From Polycyclovorans sp. (GTDB taxonomy: Bacteria; Pseudomonadota; Gammaproteobacteria; Nevskiales; Nevskiaceae), in NCBI GenBank assembly GCA_002706265.1, contig PAKU01000032.1:1-64000 (forward strand): 64,000 nucleotides of DNA, in the 5' to 3' direction. A model generated the notes under the pieces. That model had not been told where the DNA came from, searched no databases, and saw only the letters and a list, made by a program, of their open reading frames with translations. This document shows, in pieces, positions 7,793 to 15,548 of this stretch. Within the stretch, counting starts at the first letter, position 1. Every line of letters starts with the position of its first letter. Position numbers and translations under genes: made by a program.

Positions 7793-8187
7793 TGCGCCCT
7801 CGGGGACCGGTCGTGCTGGTCTGCCTCAGCTTCGCCGCCTGTGGGGGCGAAGCTGAGGCACCCGTTGCGCCCGCCACGCCGCCCGCCCAGGCGGTCAGCC
7901 CCACGCCAGCGGTGTTCGATGATCCGGCGCTGGCAGCGGGTCGGTCGATCTGGATGGACACCTGCCAGGGCTGTCACGACATTGGCATTGCCGGCGCACC
8001 GAAACTCGGCGACACCGCCGCCTGGGCGCCGCGCATCGCCCAGGGCCAGGCGGTGCTCTACGAACACGCCATCAACGGGCACTTCGGCCCCACAGGCACG
8101 ATGATGCCGCCACGCGGTGGCAACGACGCCCTCAGCGACGAAGAGGTCAAGGCCGCCGTCGATTACATGGTCGCGGCCAGCCGCTGA
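7792..8187 (+). CDS. Class I c-type cytochrome lipoprotein (c5-like)
   Basis: This 131-residue protein begins with a short export signal and lipobox (SFAAC, about residues 13-17). A Pro/Ala linker leads to a single haem domain: CQGCH is the haem site and MMPPRGG near residue 104 supplies the likely axial Met, as in cytochrome c5/c555-type proteins. The ATG overlaps the stop of the DUF3365 gene (TGATG). Probable role: shuttling electrons between the multihaem protein and other periplasmic carriers. The DNA for the signal and linker contains a perfect 15-bp inverted repeat at 7822-7860. Confidence 0.8.
   Translation: MRPRGPVVLVCLSFAACGGEAEAPVAPATPPAQAVSPTPAVFDDPALAAGRSIWMDTCQGCHDIGIAGAPKLGDTAAWAPRIAQGQAVLYEHAINGHFGPTGTMMPPRGGNDALSDEEVKAAVDYMVAASR
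7822..7860. repeat. Perfect 15-bp inverted repeat inside the cytochrome c5-like gene
   Basis: TGCCTCAGCTTCGCC (7822-7836) is followed by a 9-nt loop and its exact inverse GGCGAAGCTGAGGCA (7846-7860). It lies about 30 nt into the coding region, at the lipobox. The stem is long for a translated segment and could act as a translational brake, an RNase-processing barrier or a DNA-binding site. There is no T-run. Confidence 0.7.
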
Positions 8188-8220
8188 CCCCCTGCACTTT
8201 TTTCCACAAGGACAATTTTC

Positions 8221-8619
8221 ATGACCCCCCAAGACGTTGAACGCGTCCAGAGCACCTGGGCCAAAGTGGTTCCCATCCGCGACACCGCCGCCACCCTGTT
8301 CTACGGCAAGCTGTTCGAACTCGACCCGTCGCTGAAGTCCCTGTTCAAGGGCGACATGACCGCGCAGGGCGACAAGCTCATGACCATGATCGACGTGGCG
8401 GTCAAGGGCCTGACCCGGCTCGATGCCATCGTCCCTGCCGTCAAGGCCCTGGGCCAGCGCCATGTGGGCTACGGCGTCAAACCCCAGGACTACGACACCG
8501 TGGCCGCCGCCCTGCTGTGGACCCTGGGCCAGGGCCTGGGCGACGACTTCACCCCCGAGGTCAAGGCGTCGTGGACCGAGGTCTATGTGCTGCTCGCCAC
8601 CACCATGCAGTCTGAATAA
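8221..8619 (+). CDS. Single-domain bacterial globin
   Basis: This 132-residue cytoplasmic globin has AAGGACA 8-9 nt upstream of its start. It shows the standard helices: VQSTWAKV (A), FYGKLFELDPSLKSLF (B-C), then LGQRHVGYGV with the likely proximal F8 His, and a C-terminal GH region with SWTEVYVLL. It has no reductase domain and no signal peptide. Known: such globins (Vitreoscilla type) bind O2 and detoxify NO with a separate reductase. Its place in an operon controlled like nitrate-assimilation genes suggests protection against NO formed from nitrite, but that is inference. Confidence 0.85.
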   Translation: MTPQDVERVQSTWAKVVPIRDTAATLFYGKLFELDPSLKSLFKGDMTAQGDKLMTMIDVAVKGLTRLDAIVPAVKALGQRHVGYGVKPQDYDTVAAALLWTLGQGLGDDFTPEVKASWTEVYVLLATTMQSE

Positions 8620-8628
8620 CCGGGCCGG

Positions 8629-9891
8629 ATGACCGCCCAGGCGACCCACCCCGCCCCCCGCGCAGGCCCCCGGGCCTCGCGGGTGGCGGAGTTTGCCGGC
8701 AAGACGCTGTGGCGCAACCCGCTGGAGCTGATGCTGGAGTCCACCGGCGAGGGCATCTACGGCATCGACCTGAACGGCTGCTGCGTGTTCATCAACCGCG
8801 CCGGCGCAGCCCTGCTGGGGTATCGCGTCGATCAGGTGCTGGGGCACAACATGCACGACCTGATTCACCACACCCGGCAGGACGGCAGCCCCTATCCGGC
8901 GGCCTGCTGCCCGATCTACACCGCCTTCCGCGAAGGCCGCCCCTGCCGCATCGACAGTGAAGTGCTGTGGCGCGCCGACGGCACCGGCGTGCCGGTGGAG
9001 TATTCGTCTTACCCGATCCTCGATGGCACGCAGATTGCCGGCGCGGTGGTCACCTTCGTCGACATCAGCGCCCGCAAGCAGCACGAGGCGCAGCTGCGCC
9101 AGGCCCACGACGCCCTCGAAGGCCGGGTCGCCGAGCGCACCCGCGAACTGTCGGACGCCCTGGGCGAACTGGCGCGCTCCAACGAGCGGCTGCGTCGTTT
9201 GTCGGCCCACCTTGAAACCGTGCGCGAGCGCGAACGCAGCCGCATCGCACGAGAGATTCACGACGAACTCGGCAGCGTGCTCGTCGCGCTCAAGCTCGAT
9301 CTGGGCTGGCTGCACGAACAGATGCCGGTCGGCAGCGCCGTTCAGGCCAAGACCCGCAGCATGGCCGGCCTGATCGACGACGCCGTGACCGAAGTGGGCC
9401 GCATCATCACCGACCTGCGGCCGTCCATCCTCGACCATCAGGGCCTGTGGGCGGCACTGGACTGGCATGCCCAGGAGTTTCTCGAAGCCACCGGCCTGCG
9501 CGGCGAACTGCGCATCGAAGTCGGCGCGGGGGCGCCGGCGCCCGACGACGCGGTGGCCACGGCGGCGTATCGCATCTTTCAGGAAATTCTCAACAACGTC
9601 GCGCGGCACGCCAATGCCACGGCCATCGACATCCGCGTCAGTGCCGATGCCGACGAACTGCGCCTGCGGGTGCGCGACAACGGCCACGGCGTCACGCTGG
9701 AACAACTCCGTCACCCCGGCTCGCACGGCGTCATCGGCATGAGCGAGCGCGCCCGGCATTTTGGCGGACGCCTGGCCATCGGCCCGGCCGCGACCGGCGG
9801 CACCCAGGTCCGGGTGTGGCTGCCGTTGACCGCAACCGCCGGACGCCGCATTCCCGAGGAGGACGCTGATGATCCGGCTTGCGCTGTGTGA
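8629..9891 (+). CDS. PAS-domain histidine kinase, NarX/NreB-type HisKA_3
   Basis: This 420-residue cytoplasmic kinase has no membrane helices. A PAS domain covers about residues 30-150 and includes Cys residues in GCCVF and AACCPIY. A coiled coil (about 150-200) leads to the HisKA_3 box REIHDELG with the phospho-accepting His, and a HATPase domain with DNGHGV. It starts 9 nt after the globin gene and its end overlaps the next gene by 23 bp, so it is co-expressed with its regulator. Known: soluble PAS kinases of this type sense O2, redox or NO through haem, FAD or an Fe-S cluster. The Cys-rich PAS domain is consistent with that, but the ligand is not proven. Confidence 0.85.
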   Translation: MTAQATHPAPRAGPRASRVAEFAGKTLWRNPLELMLESTGEGIYGIDLNGCCVFINRAGAALLGYRVDQVLGHNMHDLIHHTRQDGSPYPAACCPIYTAFREGRPCRIDSEVLWRADGTGVPVEYSSYPILDGTQIAGAVVTFVDISARKQHEAQLRQAHDALEGRVAERTRELSDALGELARSNERLRRLSAHLETVRERERSRIAREIHDELGSVLVALKLDLGWLHEQMPVGSAVQAKTRSMAGLIDDAVTEVGRIITDLRPSILDHQGLWAALDWHAQEFLEATGLRGELRIEVGAGAPAPDDAVATAAYRIFQEILNNVARHANATAIDIRVSADADELRLRVRDNGHGVTLEQLRHPGSHGVIGMSERARHFGGRLAIGPAATGGTQVRVWLPLTATAGRRIPEEDADDPACAV

Positions 9892-10525
9892 CGACCACGC
9901 CCTGGTGCGCGCCGGGCTGGTGCAGATTCTGGCCACCCGAAAGGACTTCCAGATCGTCGGTGAAGCCGCTGACGGCCCGGCCCTGATCACCCTGCTGCGC
10001 GGGCAGGCGGTCGACGTGGTGCTGCTCGACATCGCCCTGCCCGGCCGCGACGGTCTGGAGGTGCTGCAACAGATGCGCCTTGAATGGCCGCTGCTGCCGG
10101 TGCTGGTGCTGTCCACCTACCCCGAAAAACAGTACGCGCTGCGTTGCCTGCGGCTGGGTGCCGGCGGCTATCTGAACAAGAGTGTCGATCCCGACACCCT
10201 GGCGAGCGCCATCCGCAAGCTGCACGCCGGTGGCAGCTATGTCAGCGCGGCCCTGGCCGAGACCTTGGCCACGGCCCTGCGCCGACACGACGAACGGGCG
10301 GCACACGAGCTGTTGTCGGCGCGGGAATATCAGGTCTTTCTGCAGATTGCGGGCGGCCGCAGCGCGGCGCAGATCGCCACGCAGTTGCACCTGTCACCCA
10401 ACACGGTGAACACCTATCGCGCCCGCATCATGGACAAGATCGGCACCCGCAACGACGTCGAAACCGCGCTCTACGCGGTGCGCCACCAGATCGTGTCGGG
10501 CACCGTCGCCGGCGAGACGGTCTGA
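9869..10525 (+). CDS. NarL/FixJ-type response regulator
   Basis: This 218-residue protein has a receiver domain (CDDHALVRAG, phospho-acceptor Asp in LLDIALPGRDG, switch Lys in YLNKS). A LuxR/GerE helix-turn-helix follows (LSAREYQVFLQIAGGRS, SPNTVNTYRARIMDKIG). GAGGAGG precedes the ATG, and the gene overlaps the kinase by 23 bp. It is the cognate partner of the PAS kinase. Its targets are unknown; candidates are the surrounding haem-protein genes. That would put a second, signal-specific control on top of sigma-54 and NasT. Confidence 0.88.
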   Translation: MIRLALCDDHALVRAGLVQILATRKDFQIVGEAADGPALITLLRGQAVDVVLLDIALPGRDGLEVLQQMRLEWPLLPVLVLSTYPEKQYALRCLRLGAGGYLNKSVDPDTLASAIRKLHAGGSYVSAALAETLATALRRHDERAAHELLSAREYQVFLQIAGGRSAAQIATQLHLSPNTVNTYRARIMDKIGTRNDVETALYAVRHQIVSGTVAGETV

Positions 10526-10526
10526 C

Positions 10527-10931
10527 ATGGCGCTGCTGCGCTATTGCGTGCAGCTCAGCGCAGACCGGGTGGTGCTGTGGTGCTACCTGATCTGGTACGC
10601 CGTGGTGGTGGCGCTGTATTTCGATCCCACGCCCTCAATCTGGCTCAACGCACTCGGGATCAGCGCCGTGATCGGCTTCGCCCTGTTCTTGAGCGTCAAC
10701 GGCGCCAGGGTCAGCGGCGTGCAACTTTGGCCGACGGTGCGGCTGTTTCTGATGCCGTTTTGCGTGTCCAGCTTTGCCGCGCTGATCAAGGGACAGGGCT
10801 TCTGGGTCATCGTGCCGCCGTCGAGCGCCGCACGCTGGGCCTGTGTCGGGGCCTGTGTCGGGTTTGTTCTGGGGGTTCGGCTGCTCAAGCATTTTGCCGC
10901 ACCGCTACCCACGACGGGGGCACGCATGTAG
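10527..10931 (+). CDS. Small membrane protein of unknown function
   Basis: This 134-residue protein is predicted to have four membrane helices (around residues 17-32, 40-57, 68-85 and 98-120) and a basic C-terminus. I do not recognise a family. It starts one base after the regulator's stop codon, so it is the likely last gene of the operon beginning at 3815. A GC-rich palindrome with no T-run lies downstream. Its position suggests a membrane accessory role, but nothing in the sequence gives a reaction. Confidence 0.7.
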   Translation: MALLRYCVQLSADRVVLWCYLIWYAVVVALYFDPTPSIWLNALGISAVIGFALFLSVNGARVSGVQLWPTVRLFLMPFCVSSFAALIKGQGFWVIVPPSSAARWACVGACVGFVLGVRLLKHFAAPLPTTGARM

Positions 10932-10991
10932 TGCGGCTACGACAGCATGTCGTGTCGCCACCACGGGCGAATCACATGCGGCGCGATACCG

Positions 10992-11008
10992 GCCCGCCCC
11001 GGGCGGGC
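10992..11008. other. GC palindrome after the multihaem operon
   Basis: GCCCGCCCCGGGCGGGC forms a 6-7 bp GC stem in the 117-base gap between the small membrane gene and the DJ-1/PfpI gene. It may end or weaken transcription from the upstream operon, but no T-run follows, so a terminator call would be weak. No sigma-54 element is visible in this gap. Confidence 0.4.
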
Positions 11009-11048
11009 GAACACTCTGGCCATCCGCACTTCGCCATCGAGACCCCCC

Positions 11049-11735
11049 ATGCGCCAGACCACACAGGCCGGTTTCCGACTCGGAATCTACGTCTTCAAAG
11101 ACGCTGAGATCGTTGACTTTGCCGCACCCTACGGCGTGTTCTCGGTGGCCCGCCGTTACGACCCCGAGTTGGATGTGTTCATGATTGCCGACGCCCTGCG
11201 GCCAGTGCAGGCGCAAGCCGGCTTCACGGTAATGCCCAACTACAGCTTCGCCGACCAGCCGGCGATGGACGCCTTCCTGATTCCCGGCGGCTTCGGGACC
11301 CGGCAGGAGATGCACAACCGTCGGCTGTTCGCCTTCATCAACGGCCTGCCCGACAGCACGCTGCTGACCAGCGTTTGCACCGGCTCTTGGATCTACGCCC
11401 GCATGGGCGTGCTTGATGGCCTGCCCGCCACCAATCGCAAGGAGCCCGACCGGCTCGAAGCCTCCGGCGCCGGCATGGTGCCCATCGACCGTCTGGCCAA
11501 GCTGGCCCCCGCCTGCCGGGTGAGCCGCGCGCGGGTGGTGGACGCCGGCCGCATCGTCACCGCCGGCGGCATCGCCGCAGGCATGGAGATGGGCTTTCAC
11601 CTGCTGCGCCGCGCCGGCTACGCCGAGGACTGGATCAGCGATGTGGCCCGCACCATGGAATACGCCCGCGCCTACGACCTGTACCGCAAGGACATCGAGT
11701 ACGCGACGCCCGATCTGCGGATCGCCGCCTCCTGA
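11049..11735 (+). CDS. DJ-1/PfpI superfamily protein, possible isonitrile hydratase
   Basis: The start at 11049 gives a 228-residue protein; upstream in-frame sequence is not family-like. It has the DJ-1/PfpI class I amidotransferase-like fold: VDFAAPYGVF near the N-terminus with an Asp, AFLIPGGFGTRQE, then the nucleophile elbow LLTSVCTGSWIYA with the reactive Cys, and TAGGIAAGMEMGFHLL. This Asp/Cys pair and general layout resemble isonitrile hydratase (InhA), which converts isocyanides to formamides. The gene lies 60 bases before the cyanate transport genes, which makes a C-N substrate attractive. The substrate is still inference; AraC-type regulators share the domain, but no HTH is present here. 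Confidence 0.72.
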   Translation: MRQTTQAGFRLGIYVFKDAEIVDFAAPYGVFSVARRYDPELDVFMIADALRPVQAQAGFTVMPNYSFADQPAMDAFLIPGGFGTRQEMHNRRLFAFINGLPDSTLLTSVCTGSWIYARMGVLDGLPATNRKEPDRLEASGAGMVPIDRLAKLAPACRVSRARVVDAGRIVTAGGIAAGMEMGFHLLRRAGYAEDWISDVARTMEYARAYDLYRKDIEYATPDLRIAAS

Positions 11736-11795
11736 CCCGATGCCGCCGCGACCCGACCCCGACCCCCCGCAGTGCCCCTGAACCGAGGTGACGCC

Positions 11796-13163
11796 ATGTC
11801 GATTTTCCGCGATCCGTTTGACCCCGAAACCCGCCTCCACGCCCAAGGCTGCGGCTGTGCCCGGTGCAGCACTTCGGCGACCCCCGCCGCCCGCCCGGCC
11901 GATTCCGCAGAAGGCCGTATCGCCCAGGTGGTCGAAAGTGCGCTGGTGCGCGGGCTGTTCGGGCACCACGACGAACAGCGTCGTCAGGTGCTGCGGGCGA
12001 TGGGCGGCGGCAGTCTGGCCGCCATCCTCGGCACCTTGCTGCCCATGGATGCGATCAAGGCCGCGGCCATCGAGGCGTCCGGGCCGCTGGAAAAGACCAA
12101 GCTCAAGGTGGGTTTCGTGCCCATCACCTGCGCCACGCCCATCATCATGGCCAAGCCCATGGGCTTTTATGAGAAGTACGGACTGGATGTCGACGTGATC
12201 AAGACCGCCGGCTGGGCGGTGGCCCGCGACAAGTCGCTGAACAAGGAGTACGACGCCGCGCACATGCTCACCCCGATGCCGCTGGCCATGAGCCTGGGCG
12301 CCGGTTCAACCGCCGAGCCGTTCTTGATGCCGGCCGTCGAAAACCTCAACGGCCAGGCCATCACCCTGCACAACAAGCACAAGGACAAGCGCGACCCAAA
12401 GCAGTGGAAGGGTTTCAAGTTTGCGGTGCCGTTCGAATACTCGATGCACAACTTTCTGCTGCGCTACTACGTCGCCGAAGCCGGGCTGGACCCGGACAAA
12501 GACATCCAGATTCGCGTGGTCCCGCCGCCCGAGATGGTCGCCAACCTGCGCGCCGACAACGTTGACGGCTATCTGGCGCCAGACCCCTTCAACCAGCGCG
12601 CCGTGTACGAGGGCGTGGGCTTCATCCACCTGCTGACCAAGGACATCTGGGACGGCCACCCCTGCTGCGCCTTCGCCTGCAGCCAGGCGTTCGCCCTCGA
12701 AAACCCCAACACCTTCGGGGCGCTGTTCAAGTCCATCGTCGAGGCCACGCATTTCGCTGCCGCGGCCGAAAACCGCGCCGACATCGCCAAGGCGATCAGC
12801 CCGGCCAATTACCTCAACCAGCCCGAAACCGTGGTCGCCCAGGTGCTCACCGGGCGCTATGCCGATGGCCTGGGCGAGGTGAAGAACGTGCCCGACCGCA
12901 TCGACTTCAACCCCTTCCCCTGGCACTCGATGGCGGTGTGGATCCTGACCCAGATGAAGCGCTGGGGCTACATCAAGGGCGAGGTCGACTACCGGCAGAT
13001 TGCCGAGCAGGTGTATCTGGCGGCCGACTGCGGAAAGCTGATGAAGGAACTCGGCTACGAACCGCCGAAAACCACGTACCAGACCTACTCGATCATGGGC
13101 AAGACCTTTGACCCGGCAACGCCGGATGCCTATGTCGACAGCTTCGCCATCCGTCGTTCCTGA
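11796..13163 (+). CDS. cynA: Cyanate ABC transporter substrate-binding protein
   Basis: The ATG at 11796 follows GAGG with 7 nt spacing; the product is 455 residues. The N-terminal 60 residues include a Cys-rich segment (GCGCARC) and a twin-arginine-like signal (QRRQVLRAMGGG followed by a hydrophobic stretch). The mature part is a NrtA/CmpA-type binding protein: KVGFVPITCATPIIMAKPMGFYEKYGL, AAHMLTPMPLAMSLG, and DGYLAPDPFNQRAVYEGVGF. Cyanate, rather than nitrate or bicarbonate, is assigned because permease, ATPase and cyanase genes follow at once. No ANTAR leader precedes it, so control differs from that of nrtABD. Confidence 0.85.
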   Translation: MSIFRDPFDPETRLHAQGCGCARCSTSATPAARPADSAEGRIAQVVESALVRGLFGHHDEQRRQVLRAMGGGSLAAILGTLLPMDAIKAAAIEASGPLEKTKLKVGFVPITCATPIIMAKPMGFYEKYGLDVDVIKTAGWAVARDKSLNKEYDAAHMLTPMPLAMSLGAGSTAEPFLMPAVENLNGQAITLHNKHKDKRDPKQWKGFKFAVPFEYSMHNFLLRYYVAEAGLDPDKDIQIRVVPPPEMVANLRADNVDGYLAPDPFNQRAVYEGVGFIHLLTKDIWDGHPCCAFACSQAFALENPNTFGALFKSIVEATHFAAAAENRADIAKAISPANYLNQPETVVAQVLTGRYADGLGEVKNVPDRIDFNPFPWHSMAVWILTQMKRWGYIKGEVDYRQIAEQVYLAADCGKLMKELGYEPPKTTYQTYSIMGKTFDPATPDAYVDSFAIRRS

Positions 13164-13172
13164 GGGGTTCTG

Positions 13173-14000
13173 ATGCGCTCACTGCCCGTACGCGCGGCGC
13201 TGCTGTCACTGGTTCTGCTGCTGGTGGGCGCAGGCCTGTGGGAGGCGGCCAGTACCGCCCCGGAATCGGCCGAGGCGGTGTCGGAGTACGACATGCTGGT
13301 GGCCGGCGCCGGCGAGAAAGCCCGCGTGCCGGGGCCTTCGGCGGTCATCGCCCACGCCTGGGCAGCGCTGTCCGATCCCTTCTACGACCGCGGCTCGAAT
13401 GACAAGGGCATTGGCATCCAGCTCGGCTACTCGGTGGGCCGGGTGCTCACCGGCTACCTCCTTGCGGCGCTGGTGGCCATTCCCATCGGCTTTGTGATTG
13501 GCATGTCGCCGCTGTGGCAGCGGGCGCTGGACCCGTTCATCCAGGTGCTCAAGCCGGTGTCGCCGCTGGCGTGGATGCCGCTGGCCCTGTTCGTGATTCA
13601 GGACTCGGCGCTGTCGGCCATCTTCGTGATCTTCATCTGTTCGATCTGGCCCATGCTGATCAACACCGCCTTCGGCGTGGCGTCGGTGCGCCGCGACTAC
13701 ATCAATGTGGCACGCACCCTGGAGCTGGGCCGCCTGCGCACCGCGCTCACGGTGATTCTGCCCGCCGCCGCACCGACCATTTTCACCGGCATGCGCATCT
13801 CGATCAGCATCGCCTGGCTGGTGATCGTGGCCGCCGAAATGCTGGTCGGCGGCACCGGCATTGGCTACTACGTGTGGAACGAGTGGAACAACCTGAACCT
13901 GACCAGCGTGATTTTCTCGATTCTGATGATTGGCGTGGTCGGCATGCTGCTCGACCGGCTGCTGGCCGGCGCCGCGCGTTTCGTGCAGTACGTTGACTGA
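13173..14000 (+). CDS. cynB: Cyanate ABC transporter permease
   Basis: This 275-residue inner-membrane permease of the NrtB/CynB/SsuC type has an N-terminal signal-like helix and a loop of about 60 residues. The BPD_transp_1 domain has about five further helices; the conserved cytoplasmic loop for ATPase contact lies near FGVASVRRDYINVARTLELG. It starts 9 nt after cynA and ends 7 nt before cynD. Specificity is inferred from the linked cyanase gene. Confidence 0.85.
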   Translation: MRSLPVRAALLSLVLLLVGAGLWEAASTAPESAEAVSEYDMLVAGAGEKARVPGPSAVIAHAWAALSDPFYDRGSNDKGIGIQLGYSVGRVLTGYLLAALVAIPIGFVIGMSPLWQRALDPFIQVLKPVSPLAWMPLALFVIQDSALSAIFVIFICSIWPMLINTAFGVASVRRDYINVARTLELGRLRTALTVILPAAAPTIFTGMRISISIAWLVIVAAEMLVGGTGIGYYVWNEWNNLNLTSVIFSILMIGVVGMLLDRLLAGAARFVQYVD

Positions 14001-14007
14001 GCGCGCC

Positions 14008-14922
14008 ATGACCACGGCAGACAGCAGATTCGTCCAGGTCGATGGCCTGTCCAGAAGCTTCCCCGGCGAGCGCGGCGGTGAGGCGCTGACGGTGTTCGAG
14101 CAGGTCAACTTCGCGATCGCCCGCGGCGAGTTCATCTGCGTGATCGGCCACTCCGGCTGCGGCAAATCGACCATCCTCAACATCCTCGCCGGGCTCGACC
14201 AGCCCAGCCAGGGCGTGGCGCTGATGGAAGGCCGCGAAATTGCCGGCCCCAGCCTCGACCATGGCGTGATTTTCCAGAACCACAGCCTGCTGCCCTGGCA
14301 GAGCACGCTGCAAAACGTCAGCTTCGCGGTGGCCGCCCGGCATCGCGACTGGTCGCGCGCCCAGATTCTGGCCCACAGCCGGCAGTACCTGGACCTGGTG
14401 GGCCTCAACGGTGTTGAAGACCGACGCCCGTCACAGCTGTCCGGCGGCATGCGCCAGCGCGTCGGCATTGCCCGCGCCTTTGCCATCGAACCCAAGCTGC
14501 TGCTCATGGACGAGCCCTTCGGCGCACTCGATGCACTGACCCGGGGCACCATTCAGGACGAATTGGTGCGCATCTGCCAACAGACCACGCAGACCGCCTT
14601 CATGATCACCCACGACGTCGACGAAGCCATGCTGCTCGCCGACAAGATTCTGCTGATGACCAACGGCCCCAAGGCCCGCATCGCGGAGATTGTCGAGGTC
14701 TCGCTGCCGCGACCGCGCAGCCGCTCGACGGTGATCTTCGAGCCCAACTACTACCCGATCCGCAATCACCTGGTCGATTTTCTGGTGAGCCGATCCAAGA
14801 CCTTCCGCGACCAGCCGCCCACCGGCTACGACCCGCGGCATCCGCCGCAGGTCAGGCCGCAGGCCGACGGGTCTGCCGCGCCCCAACACCCTGCCACCTC
14901 TGGAGCACCCCATGACCCGTGA
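14008..14922 (+). CDS. cynD: Cyanate ABC transporter ATP-binding protein
   Basis: The ATG at 14008 is chosen because the ABC domain begins about ten residues later; a longer TTG start would overlap the permease. The 304-residue product has Walker A (GHSGCGKST), Q-loop, signature LSGGMRQRVGIARAF, Walker B LLLMDEPFGALD, and the switch His in MITHDVDEAM. It is of the NrtD/SsuB class. Its C-terminal tail overlaps the cyanase start by 11 bp, indicating translational coupling. Confidence 0.87.
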   Translation: MTTADSRFVQVDGLSRSFPGERGGEALTVFEQVNFAIARGEFICVIGHSGCGKSTILNILAGLDQPSQGVALMEGREIAGPSLDHGVIFQNHSLLPWQSTLQNVSFAVAARHRDWSRAQILAHSRQYLDLVGLNGVEDRRPSQLSGGMRQRVGIARAFAIEPKLLLMDEPFGALDALTRGTIQDELVRICQQTTQTAFMITHDVDEAMLLADKILLMTNGPKARIAEIVEVSLPRPRSRSTVIFEPNYYPIRNHLVDFLVSRSKTFRDQPPTGYDPRHPPQVRPQADGSAAPQHPATSGAPHDP

Positions 14923-15355
14923 AGACGTGACCGCCGCCATCCTCGCCGCCAAGTTCGCCAAGAAGCTCAAGTGGGCCGATCTGGCCGCCGCCATCGGCCT
15001 GAGCAAGGAGTGGACCACCGCCGGGCTGATGGGGCAGATGACCTTCACCGCCGAACAGGCCGACATTCTGGGCGCGCTGCTGGACCTGAATGCCGACGCC
15101 CGGGCAGCGCTGCAGGTGGTGCCCTACAAGGGTTCGCTGCCCAGCGCGATCCCCAGCGACCCGCTGATCTACCGCTTCTACGAGCTGATCGCGGTCTACG
15201 GCACCACCTTCAAGGCACTGATTCACGAGGAGTTTGGCGACGGCATCATGAGCGCCATCGATTTCTCGCTCGACATCCAGCGCGAGCCCGACCCTAAAGG
15301 CGATCGGGTGCGCATCGTCATGAGCGGCAAGTTTCTGCCGTACAAAACCTACTGA
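14912..15355 (+). CDS. cynS: Cyanate hydratase (cyanase)
   Basis: This 147-residue enzyme converts cyanate and bicarbonate to ammonia and two CO2. It has the N-terminal helical DNA-binding-like domain (KKLKWADLAAAIGLSKEW) and the catalytic C-terminal domain. The Arg and Glu of the active site lie in YRFYELI and the Ser in GIMSAIDF. Length and motifs match the family. With cynABD it forms a complete cyanate uptake and use pathway that yields ammonium, placed within the nitrate-assimilation island. Confidence 0.95.
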   Translation: MTREDVTAAILAAKFAKKLKWADLAAAIGLSKEWTTAGLMGQMTFTAEQADILGALLDLNADARAALQVVPYKGSLPSAIPSDPLIYRFYELIAVYGTTFKALIHEEFGDGIMSAIDFSLDIQREPDPKGDRVRIVMSGKFLPYKTY

Positions 15356-15398
15356 GCGGCTCGGGTCGGCACACGCGGCCAGTGACATGCGCAGCGGT

Positions 15399-15414
15399 TG
15401 GCCCGCTTCTTGCC
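15399..15414 (+). promoter_or_regulatory. Sigma-54-like promoter of the porin gene
   Basis: TGGCCC-GCTTC-TTGCC deviates from the sigma-54 consensus at one -24 base and one -12 base but keeps GG and GC with correct spacing. The predicted start is near 15425, 16 nt before the first hexaloop hairpin. This is weaker than the sites upstream of 3815 and of narK. Confidence 0.6.
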
Positions 15415-15440
15415 CTAAACCTGTTGCAGCAGGACACGGC

Positions 15441-15524
15441 AAACCAAAGACGGTTTCACCCGGGTCCATCCACAAGGCAAAGGCGCCCCCGTCCTCACAC
15501 ACGTGATGGCGGGGGCTTTTTTTT
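15441..15524 (+). promoter_or_regulatory. ANTAR-target leader with intrinsic terminator
   Basis: P1 is a perfect 5-bp hairpin: AAACC (15441-15445), loop AAAGAC, GGTTT (15452-15456). A second candidate loop AAAGGC (15479-15484) is closed by GGC/GCC (15476-15478 and 15485-15487). Both have A1 and G4. The terminator GCCCCCG (15485-15491) pairs with CGGGGGC and includes an inner TCAC/GTGA stem, followed by eight Ts (15517-15524). P2 shares its 3' arm with the terminator. The P2 stem is only 3 bp, so it is the least certain hairpin of the set. Confidence 0.75.
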
Positions 15525-15548
15525 GGGTTTGTTTCAAGGGAGCTACAC

